NCBI GenBank assembly: GCA_002118135.1 | Contig: BDIU01000160.1 | Coordinates: 310,001 to 374,000 of the forward strand | Direction of reading: 5' to 3' | Source: Trebouxia sp. TZW2008 | Taxonomy: Eukaryota > Chlorophyta > Trebouxiophyceae > Trebouxiales > Trebouxiaceae | Length of the DNA stretch: 64,000 bases | In this document: positions 33,601-44,600 of the stretch, one piece after another | Numbering within the stretch: position 1 is the stretch's first letter | How the letters are laid out: every line of letters begins with the position of its first letter | Program-made: the position numbers and the translations under genes | The notes under the pieces: model-generated | Seen by the model: only the letters and a program-made list of their open reading frames with translations | Databases searched by the model: none | What the model was told of the DNA's origin: nothing

Positions 33601-34065
33601 CCCACAACAGCACCCACCCCACCTGCCACCACCAAGCCACCCACACCACCTGTCACACCAGCCCCCACCACACCTGCAACCCCAACACCAACCCCCACCA
33701 AGGCTCCTACACCACCTGCGACACCAGCACCAACCACAACCCCTACCCCAACACCAACTCCCACCAAGGCTCCTACACCACCTGCCACTCCAGCACCAAC
33801 CACAACCGCTTCCCCAACACCTACCCCCACCAAGGCACCAACCCCACCAGCGACCCCGCCAGCAACCCCACCAGCGACCCCACCGGCAACCCCGCCAGCA
33901 ACCCCACCAGCCACCCCACCACCAACCACAGCCGCTACTCCATCTCCAACTCCTGTATCAACCCCACCACCAAGCACAACCCCCAGCCCAACCCCTGTTG
34001 TGACTGTGACCCCAACTCCATCACCAACAGTCACTCCTCCTGGAACATTGCCATCTCCAGCTTAA
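27631..34065 (+). CDS. desiccation-related ferritin-like protein with HRGP-like Pro/Thr/Ala tail (paralogue 2)
   Basis: Eleven exons: 27631-27718, 27861-27935, 28020-28083, 28175-28227, 28473-28573, 29005-29146, 29604-29677, 30378-30575, 31036-31302, 31761-33449 and 33562-34065. Phases close to 1084 residues. The signal peptide is IVFLVGLVAVSAQP. Residues to about 440 are collinear with paralogue 1, and six body exons have identical lengths (75, 101, 142, 74, 198, 267). Just after VIPAARLRP, where paralogue 1 stops, a tail of about 640 residues begins. It is built of TP, AP, SP and PP motifs, with four repeats of a unit containing SIPLPPATPRA and a TPPA run near the end. Such tails are typical of O-glycosylated cell-wall glycoproteins, so the protein may tether the ferritin-like domain to the wall. 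The exon 3 region is split by an extra intron (28084-28174). Confidence 0.9.
30160..30305 (+). repeat. about 80-bp intronic duplication
   Basis: GTCATTGCAGCAAGGGTATC and GTCATTGCGGCAAGGGTGTC, each preceded by CCTTACGA- or CCTCACAGA-like sequence, form two units in the intron before exon 30378. They do not copy an exon edge. Confidence 0.7.
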
Positions 34066-36012
34066 GCATGATGACAATAGCACAGTGGAACAGAGGCAAG
34101 GGTTATTGACTGATGACGTTGAACTTATACAGCTTCACAGAATGATCGGGGTTGGCAGCATGACATTAACTGACAATACTGAACTTGCACAGATTCACCG
34201 AACGAAGGGGGGCAACATGTATGCTGTGATTGGAGCTTGCATACATGTTCAGCCAAAGAAGTTTGACTGGATGTCATGCATTATTTCAAAAGACAAGACT
34301 GATGATTTCAGCCATACTTCGGATAATATTTTCTGGCATTTGACACTTGACTCTCTGTGACAGCAATGCTTGTCATCAGTGCAGATTTTCCCAGCATACC
34401 TACATAGGGTAGGAAGGCCATGGTAAAGCACAACGATTTTTTGTTACTTTCATTTCAGCCCCTTGTTTGGGTTTGCGCAGGATGCCAAAACTGCTTTGAT
34501 GAATAATTCTGCATTGCTTGAACTTCCGATTGAAGTACAGTGAAGGTCTCTGATTGTGCACATGCTGTATGGCAAGCTGCTGCAATCAGTTAGGCATTCG
34601 AGGTAGCTGACGGGAGGACAATGTCATGCTTTCCCTTGTACATAGGCAATCTCAATGCTGGTTTACAGCAGAGTGGTGCAGACATATTTCGTGGCATACA
34701 GCTGGCCTGTAAATACAATGACTATCTGCAACGACCACTCCCTTGCTTTGAATACCATTGCTACCACCCAGCATTTTGATGTTTGTCAGCTGTGCTACAT
34801 GGTGCAAACTGCATGTGTCAGCACTCATCTGGGAAGGCAAAAGGAGTGCCCAGGACTTGGCAGCTTTGCAGCACAGCCAAACGTCTTGTACGTAGGCAAG
34901 GCACAGTGCTTCTTTGCACAAGTTGACCTAACACGCACAGATTTATTGCTTATGATCAGAACACAGTTTGTTACATCTATCAGCACAAGCACAGACAGCA
35001 CAGAGTATACATGAGTCTGACCTGAGTCATGCGTTGCAAGTTGGTATTGCTATGGTGCATGCTGTTTTTATTGCAATGCGGGCTATGACCTCTAACAATA
35101 TTGAGACTTGCTCTGACAATGCATTGTTATCCCAACCTTGACTGAAACGTTTGACGGTAAGTAGCAAGTACATGTGCATTCTAGATCTTGAGCAGCATGC
35201 ATGGGTTCATTCATTGCAGCGCGGTCTTGTGTCCGCCTCAGTGAATTGTACAGCAATCACCATGTCTGCCACATGTTCATGTCATCATACTGTAATCAAG
35301 CGCAGAGTTTGTATGGCTATGAGCGCTTTCTGCGCTGTGCTGGCTGAGGGAGCCATGGCTCTTCTTCTTCCTGCATGCAGCAAGGAAGCTGAAAAGAAAG
35401 CAAAGCAAAGCAAAGCAAAGCAAAGCAAAGCAAAGCAAAGCAAAGCAAAGAACAGGAGGCGTTTGGCCTGCTGCATGTAGCTGCAGTGCGTGTCTAGCAG
35501 GGCCCTTTGCACCCTGGATGGATGCTAAACCTGACATCACAGACATCATGTGTTGCCTGTACTGTGCCCTGACACCCAAGCACCAGATCAGCTTGAAAAC
35601 AAGGCAGAGTTGCTTTCCCTTTTGCGGTAATAGCAATATTGCCTCAGCTGTGTAGAGCACACTCAACTGACTGTTTTTATCCAGCATGCAGCAGGCAAAT
35701 ATATCACGACACACATCACACCTCAGTAGACATTCACACAGGCCTAAATTCACCAGAGCTGTTGGGCAGACTGATGCAAGCTATCATTGCTAGCTGCCTT
35801 GATCAGAGCAGGTGTTTCTCATTCATTGAGACTGATCCCAAACACTGATATCAGCACACTGGCTCAAGGCTCGTGCCAAGAACGTATACACAGAGAAGTT
35901 CCTGAGCTGTTTCTTTAGACAGAGGGCCCCACTATGACGCCTGGTGGCATGGACTGTTGTTTCAGCACAGAGCAATGCTGGAGCTCAAGTAAAGGAGTGC
36001 ACTGTGTAAAAT
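34066..36012. other. convergent 3' region between ferritin-like gene 2 and the SAND/ePHD gene
   Basis: No exon could be supported. A TGTAA at about 34706 is a possible 3' end of the plus-strand gene. A pentanucleotide microsatellite lies at about 35397-35450. The remaining open frames are short and unlike any family I know. Confidence 0.5.
35397..35450 (+). repeat. AAAGC pentanucleotide microsatellite
   Basis: About ten perfect AAAGC units. Confidence 0.95.
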
Positions 36013-38548
36013 TCAGCTGACCTGGATCTTCTTGAGAACAGCCAGGATCATCTTCCTGCGGCACTTGGTGGGTGCGGACAGGCTGCCGCACTTGCCCTTG
36101 CGCTGCACTGTGCACACTGCACATCTCCCTGAAACAGCAACACCTCATGGTCAAACAACAGAATCTGGGTGATTTTGCTGACACTGACACTCAACGTTGC
36201 CGTTTTGAACTTGTTGCTACCGCACACAGTCCTAGCCACAACAGACTGGTGAAGGTGCTGAGGTTGCGCTCTTGACCAATGAAAGAAGATGCTTGCGTTT
36301 TGTAGACTCATGCTGAGAATGGACAATGAATGCTGTCACTTGTAAGTGCACATCTCCCTGAAAAAGCAACATCCCATGGTCATACAGCACAACTTGTTGC
36401 AAATCAAGTGGGCAGTTGACCTGATCTGTTGGCAGCAACACTGACAGTGCCTCCAAGGAAATTGGCCATGGAGGAATCAGGCACGGCATCAGGGTCAAAG
36501 TTGCGTGGCCCCAGGGAGCGCAGCCAGTTCTTGAAGGCAGGGCTGTTCTGCATGCCCTCAGCATTGCCAGGGCTGGGCAGATCGTCATCCTTCTCCCAGT
36601 CCTCAATGGGGCGGCCTTCCACCTGCCAGCTGCCCTGCCCCTGGAGACTGCCTGCACACCAGCCAATGCCCTTTCAGAAAGATGCGCCAATGCACACAGC
36701 TGTGTGTTATGGATGCTTGAAGCACTAAGGCAGACATGCCGCGCATTGGATGCTGTGACAGCTGAACGCTTGCTCATGCAGCTGGCTAGACCTTTGCAGC
36801 AGCTGCATAAAACAATTGTTTCAGGTGACAGTCTTAGCAATAAGCAAGCACTGATAGGATATCCATGGATAAGGGAATGGCAATTCCTTAGAACCTTGAA
36901 TCAAAATTTTGGGCACAGAAGATGAACAAGTCATCATGTGCAGCCTCACACCTGATCGGTCCAGGGTGCGTGGTCTGGCCAGTGCCAGCATGCCATTTGG
37001 CTCATCCTGGTCCTCACTGTAGAGTGCAAATGCAGCAGCAGTGCTGGGGTCGCTCCTGGCATTGCAGAAGGCCCTGTCTGACCTGTGATGGGGGCATGTC
37101 ACCACCTGAGGCTCCACCTGCATGGCAGTAATGCATGTCTTATGAACTGTGCAAGGGCAGCAACAGTGCTGGGGTGCCCCTGGCATTGCGGTAGGCCCTG
37201 TCTGACCTGTGGAGGGGGCATGTCACTACCTGAGGCTCCACCTCCGCAGCAATGCTGCAGCAAAGTTATATTTGGGAGGTAAAGACAACACGTTGCATGC
37301 AGACAACGGGCATGAAAGGCTGAAAAGCAATACCATCCTTCCCATCATGCCCAGTACAAACAATGTGGCAAGCTCAATTTGTGCCATAATCCTTATCGTT
37401 GAGGCTGAAACTTGTTTTACATCCAGCACTACTGCTAGCAGTTACAACAACTATGACTACGGTTTCTGTTATGGTTACTATCAATTTCAGTACTTCAATT
37501 GTTACCTCCTGTTATGACCACCATTGCTTGTGCTCTTGATGTTACATCATCTCATGACTACCAGATATGTCATCACTACATCAGGTGGGGAGCTGACCTG
37601 GAGGAGGCAGTGGCCAGAGCGTGCACAGGGGAGGTGGAAGCTGCTGCGGCAGTTGCGCACATGGCAGCCCAGGGTGGCCCCCTTTGCTCCACACTCCTTG
37701 CACTTAAGCTTGCGCCCCCGCCGCACTGCATCAGGCACCCCCTCCAGCTGCTCCTCAGACTCGTACACCTGCACCCAAGCAACCTATGTCATGCAAAATT
37801 CTAGGTGATGAAGTGAGCAGGCAACTGATCTGCACAGAAGACAGCTGACTCAAAGTCACACAGACTTTGTCACAAGCTCAACAAGCTTACCTCACAGGAT
37901 CACAGGGCACCCTGAGAAGAACCAAACCTTAGGGCGCAACAGATTCAAGTCCTGAGACCGGATATTAGCACCCTAATCCCAAAAGTCAATCTGCTTCAGA
38001 ACACAGCTGGCTTGCTGTGCTGCAACTCATGCAGACTTCGTTATGAGGTCCTCTATGACAAAGGGAGAACAACAAGTAAAAAGTGTACTGACCTCAGAGG
38101 ACCAGAGGGCGCACTGGGATTGGACCCAGGTTCTGGATGGCAGACACCCCCAGGTGTTCAAGGTAGAAGTCACAATACAAACAGCTCTCCTTGTCAGATA
38201 TAGCCAGTGAGGGCAAGGGGTCAACTAACTCGAGGTCATGCAGAGCCGGTGAAAAAGGAGAAACGCTGACCTCAGAGGACCAAAGGGCACATTGTGAGTG
38301 GACCCAGGCGTACTGGATGGCAGACACTCGCACCAGGAGGAAGGGGCCAAGGCCGCGCTCCTGCCGCACCCCACTATCCTCCTCATCCACCTCCTCCCGG
38401 TGACACAGCGCACACCTGCCAGCAACAATGACAATGACAATGATCATGATGACAGCTGGGTGAGGTCCAGACTGACTGACACATATAGTCAAGACTCACA
38501 GACAGCTGACTAGACAGACAGAGAGAGAGCGAGAGAGAGAGAGAGAGG

Positions 38549-38608
<60 letters not shown>

Positions 38609-41600
38609 CAAGTTTTGGCCAGCCTATTTAGGCTGATCACTTGTGCTGAGGTCACTGCAACCCCAGCATGAATTTTCAAAATTGCAGCAGTGAGATGATG
38701 TAAGTCTATTGTGCCAACAACTGGCAATTTGAAACGCTGAAACAGAAGGAAAAGCACCGCCCCAACGCCTCCAATATGGCAGCAAGTGTGACATATCCCC
38801 CAGCTTGCATCAACAATAAGTCAGTCCCAAAAGTCAAGCTGCTGTGAAACAGGTGCCCATACCAAGCTGGGTGCCCAAGTCAGCAAAATTTGAGCCCTGA
38901 CCGGCAGCAGAAGACACAGACATATTCACACAGACAGACAGACAATGCATGCATAGTAACTGACGAGTCATTTCTTGGTGCCTTCTGGGGCTTCCTCCAA
39001 TTCCAGCCTGGCATACTCCCTACTCACTGGACAGACACACAAACAGACAAACAAGCAGGTAGATGAATGTATGACTAGTGATGCGCAACTACTTGGTGTC
39101 TTTTGGGTCTTTCACAGCTCCAGCCTGGCCAGACAGACTGGCAGACAGACAAACAGACACCCAAGTGAGTACATGACAAAGGATGAGTCATTACTTGGTG
39201 CCTTCTGGAGCTCCCTGCAGCTCCAGCCTGGCATACTCCCTATCCACAGTGGCTCGGCGCTCAGTGGTGGCCACCGCATCAGCGCTGTGAGCTGGCTCAG
39301 CTGAGTTGGTCTGCCGCCGGCTGCTGCTCTGTACTTCTCCATCTTCATAGTGGTTGTTACGCGCAGAGGGTGGGGTGAATTGGGCCCCGCTGTATGTGTC
39401 GGGCTGCTCAGGGGAAGTGGCAGGGGCTGTTTGGAAACGCCTTGAGGCAAATCTGCTGGGACCATGAGGCCCTCTGTCATGCCCTGCATTCAACTTTCCA
39501 TACGTGATTCCCATTCATATATGGGTTGCAGGCATAACCCCTGTGCTGCAGGCATGCACCCTATGCTCCATGCCCATGCTGCAAGCACAAATTCCATGCT
39601 GTCTTTTGTAGCTAGCCTCAACCAAATGTGCATTTACAGCACACATCTGGTGTTGTGCCACAACCAGTACATGCCTCGAGAGCATCTGTATCAGCTGAAT
39701 GATATGGCGTTTGCTCAGCAAGCAAGCAATGATTGGCAGGTCTGGTGGACAATGCTGGCTGTATGTGGCAAAGTGGAAGGGTGAACAATGCTGCTTTTGG
39801 CCTTTGGAGTTAGCACAGTCATGCAAGAGCAGTGGAGAGCAAGTAGGGAGATTGAGCTCAACGGAAGGGAGGGAGGTTGGGGTTACCTGAAGGGGGCCCC
39901 ATGGGGGAGTGGGTAGCGCTGTCCAGGTCATCAAAGCCGGCAGCATTGGTCTTGTGAGGCGACTTGCTGCCCCGCCGTGCTTTTGGCGAGAAGGTCTCAG
40001 ACTCCCCTGCCGCCAGTGACTAGCATTTGAGTCAACAGCTCATGACTTGTGCACAAGGCAGACACAACTTGGTGCACTTACTGTGTGCATCAAGCGGTGC
40101 TCCAATGGGTGTTCACCAAAAAAAGCACATAACACAGGAGACAAAGTATGAGTGGTGGCACATGGCTTAGGGCAATTGGTGGGCAGTGTTGCATGCCAAA
40201 TAGAGAGGACTGCATCGAAATGCAGCAAGCACACATGATATGCATTTGCAGATCTTTCACAGAGCGCAGCGCGTTCTGTGCAAGGCATAGACTGTACGTG
40301 ATGCAGATGAAACTGTGAGGTATCGCACAGACTGCCACAAGTGCTCAAAGCCTGTGTGTATGCAGGACATACAAAACCTTGAAAAGCACCTGCTGCAGTG
40401 TCCACATAGGCTGAGTTGAGGTGCCTGAAGGAGCTACGTGTGGCGGGCGCTGACGGCTCCTCAGGCTCAACATTCACCACCCCCTTGAAGGTGCGCCCCC
40501 TGAACTTCACTGACACCTGCATGCCCACAAAATCCATCAATGCTCTTGCTGTGTGCATGCTGCGGTGTACATTTGAGTTGACTTCCTGATTTTCACGTCA
40601 GGGGGAAGCCAGCTGGCAGCTGTACAGATGAGCATTGGTTGCTTTTGACCTGAGACATTAAGAAACGTCAGCTGACGCGCAAGGAAGGTGCGAGGACAAG
40701 GCATGGAGCAAGCAAACACGCAACTGCATGAATGAGTGAGTGAGTGAACAAAACAAGCACAGGAGCGAGCAAATGAGGGCCCATCTGAGCTAGCAAAAAG
40801 CCGAAGCCATGACAGGTGTGCAATGCAAATCAAATGAATGAACAAGCAGGGGACGGACCTGAAGGTACATGTCGCTGACAGGCTGCCAGTCCAGGATCTG
40901 AGGGTGCATGGATCCCAACGTGGCCACAGCCTCCAGCTCAGCCCTGCACACACCAGCACTGCAGTTATGCCTTTACGCCCTTTCACTTCAGCGTACTTGT
41001 ACAGCACCCCTGCAGCGACAACTTGGCAGATCTTGACTTTGACAATGCACAGAACCCAGACGGGCCGCAGTCTCCAGCTCAGCCCTGCACCACCAGCACT
41101 GCAGTCAAATGGTGTCACATGACGTCATGAATTTGTGAACCTAGCTGCGATTACAAATCTGGCTGTGATTACAGAACTGCTGTCGTGCACACAGTCACCA
41201 ATGCAGCTCAGCGTAACATCTGTTGGCCACAGGTAGTGGTCCCCTTCCCACAGAACACAACAGAGCAGCAAGTCACCATGCCCAATGCCTGGTGACTCAT
41301 CACGAGGATTGTAAAAGCAGTCACCTGGCATCAGCATTGGAGGCAAAACTGCTGTTGCCTCTGGGGAGTGTCCTGAGCCTCTGAGGCACATTGCTGCCAG
41401 AGTGAAGCAGGCCAGCAGCTGCCCAGGCTTGCTCAGGCTCCCTGGTGGGGCAGTTGCGCTTGCCCAACCGCCCTGGGCCCCGCCACTCTGAGTCATCACC
41501 CCTGCAAGGGCATGCCATATTCGTCAAGCAGAACTGTGGTCATCAGCACAATGAGAGAGGAAGAACAACAATAGTGACAACCTTACAAAGAATCAGGCCA

Positions 41601-44600
41601 ACGAGTGCTACAGGCTCTGATTCAAGCGCTAGGTGTGTGTCATGTAAGTCGCGTTGCAGCACAGGCGGACTTGCCGCTGGACGATGATGCCGTACAGTTG
41701 ATTCGACATGGTTGTTTGCAGGGCAAGCACCTGTGAAGAAAAAGGCATAATGTCAGGTGTCGTTCCATGTAAGTAAGGTACTCTACAAGCCATAGCAGAT
41801 GCTGACTTGCATCCCAGGGTCATCTGCCTTGTGAGGGCTTTCCAGCTTGCTGGCCAAGCCTGGGTTTCTAAACTGTCACTTCCTGAAAGTCTAGTGACGC
41901 TCTCAAGATAGCAACAGCAGAGACTGGCTTACATGCCTAAGTTAGCTGCCTTGCTAGGGCAGTCCTGATTTTCAAAATGCCAGCTTCAACAGTCTAGAAG
42001 CGAAAGCAGAGACGGGTAGCTCACATGACAAGGTCATCTGCCTAGCCATACCGATTGCACTTCCTGACCAGTCTGAAATATCTGAAAATTACACTTCCTG
42101 AAAGTCTGGCAGCAGTCTAGACTAATGTCAACTGACTGGAGCCAGCGACAGGATGGAGTGTCTCACATGTCAAGGTCATCTGTGTCATCTGGGCGGTCCC
42201 GCTTCCTTGCAAGGCCAGGGTTTCTCAAGCGGCGCTGGTGGGACCACCGCAACTCAGGATTGGAGTTGACCCCGTTACCATTGCCACTATCGTTGGCCTC
42301 CCCATCAGACTGCGCATCCCCCTACATATGCACATGCTGCTGTCTTAACATTGACTGCCGTGAGTCAGTGACAGAATTGCATGAGGGCAGCTCAGGATTG
42401 CAGTTGATGCCATTGCCATTGCCACTGTCATTGGCCTCCCCCTCAGACTGCGCATCTCCCTGCACACACACACACACACACACACACATGCTGCTGACCT
42501 GTTGTCAAGCAATAGCAAACTTGCTCATGTGCTACTTGTAGGCCAAAAGAAAGTCTATGTCAAGCACAGGCAACATCCCAACAAAAAACATGTCATTGCA
42601 ACGAGACCACCCAACGGTCTCCTTTCAACACAGCAGGCCCAGAAGCAGCAAAGACAAAGATCACTACACTGAACACTGCGCTGATGACAGGCCCTCAGAG
42701 GCCTTTGTCGTAAAGCATCAGTCTTGTCTTGATTGGCAAGACAGGACTTTGGCTACACATATTCAACACTTGTGCCAGCGCATGTAACGGTCACTCCAGT
42801 ACCTCAGCGGTGGGGTGGTAGAGCGCGAGCTGCGCCGCCGTCTTGGGGTCAATGGTGTTGTCCAGCCAGCCGGGCTTGCGGCGGGCGCGCTTGTCTGGCA
42901 GGGCCCGCTGGTTGCGCCCCGCCTGAGTGGACAGAGCTGCACACACAACAGCAGTCATGATTGTTTAGGGAAGGAAAGGAACCAAAAAATCATCTACACC
43001 TCTTGTCACTACATAGACAGGAGCCAGTTTATGCTTGCCCACGCCTTGTCAGGTATATTTCAGGGACAGAATGAGGGATGGCGACATTCACTAGCGTGCT
43101 TGCTAGGGGGGTCTCACAATGCTTCAAGATGCATGCGTAAGCAGCGAGTTGCATGCTAATGACAATCATTACATGTTTGCAGAACTCAACAGCGCCTTCA
43201 TGAGCTTCAGGGTCACAGGTGGCATCCAAGGGCAGCAGGTCTGCAGCGGCTTGTGATCATTCTCCCCAAAGTCAAGTTGTACCAAACCAAGTTGATAGAA
43301 CTTGCCAGCACCTTGATGGATTCCAGGTGAAGGTGGCCCTGATACATGCATACAGAAGCAGCAGTAAACTGCCTCCATGGACATATGTCCGTAGCGGTCT
43401 GGTGCAATTGCAAAGTAGCAGAACTTACCAGCGCCTTCGTGGGTCTCAGGGTCAAAGGTGGCATCCAGTGGCAGCAGGTCTGCAGCTGCCTTCTCAGGTC
43501 CTTTGGCTGATTCTAAGGCCTCATCAAAGGAGGGGCCAGGGGCCCAGCGCAGCGCCCCCCCCTGGGGTGCAGGGGGGGTACCCACTCTGTCTGGCAGCAC
43601 TGCCTGATGAGCCGCAGACTCACGCAGCGAGGGCTTTGCAACAGCCTGCAAGATAGCAGGCACCAAGTATGAGGAGCAGGTTCCATGACAAAGACACTCA
43701 CTGCTGGCTGATGGCATGTCTGACTGCTTATTCTTTACAAAATAAGAGCCTACAATATTTTTCTTCTTTTTGTTATAAAAGATGTCAGCCAGTACCTTCT
43801 AGGTTTCTTGAAAGAGTGTTTGGAAGGGATAGGTGTTTTGTAAGCAGTCATGAAAGGCTGGTGAGATTACAACTGTTAGCATTCACAAGAGAATGATGCA
43901 TGGCTCTGTACTCAGAAGCAGTCAGGCAAGTAGGAGGTCAGGCCTGCAGGTCGTGCACAATTTTGCGGCACACAGACAGTCCAGCAAAACAGTGAACACC
44001 ACCATTGATGCCATGACAACAGCAGCTGCACCAGGATCTGTCCAGACAAGCAACATTCATTTTGACATGCCAACTCCAATCTTGCGAGGCGACCTACCAT
44101 CAGGCTATTATCGTATGATACATTGACCCTACTGAGCATTCTTAGTACAGATTTCGCTGACAATTGACTGATGTTTGCTGGGAACAACAAGCCTTACCTT
44201 GCGCCCCCTGACCTTCCTGACCTCTGGCACAGCTCCTGCTTCTGCCCTGTCAGCAGCACCCCCAGGGGCCGCTTCTTGCCCCTCTACAGGGGATCCCCCC
44301 TCCTCAGGCCTAGAAGAAGAAGAAGAAGTAGTTCACACGCTTGAGCCAGTCAACAAGGCTGACTGCATGTGCCACAAGGTGGCAGTGACCATGGGATTCA
44401 GGCAATGTATGACATAACGAAACACCCCAAATCATCATGCTGTGCAAAGTCACTGTGGGTACCCTGAACGCTTAGCATGCATGTTCAATGAATAAACAAA
44501 TGAATGCATGCATGAAAGACGTGAATATTACCTGACCACCAACCCATCTGGCTGAGTCACGCCTGCTCTGTCTCTCTTGCCACGGCGCTCAGGCAGTGCT

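Noticed and set aside
31916..34034. Long minus-strand Gly/Val-rich open frames opposite the Pro/Thr/Ala tail
   Set aside because: They are the reverse reading of a C-rich repetitive coding exon and have no splice or start support.
37915..37985. A tRNA-Leu(CAA)-like stretch (GGGCGC...TTCAAGT...CCTGA)
   Set aside because: The anticodon arm pairs poorly and there is no matching A box, B box or acceptor stem; chance or a remnant inside an intron.
41640..41735. A minus-strand exon encoding QTTMSNQLYGIIVQRQVRL in the SAND/ePHD gene
   Set aside because: The flanking exons (42167 and 41501) join in phase without it and no donor follows the frame; left out, though an alternative exon cannot be excluded.
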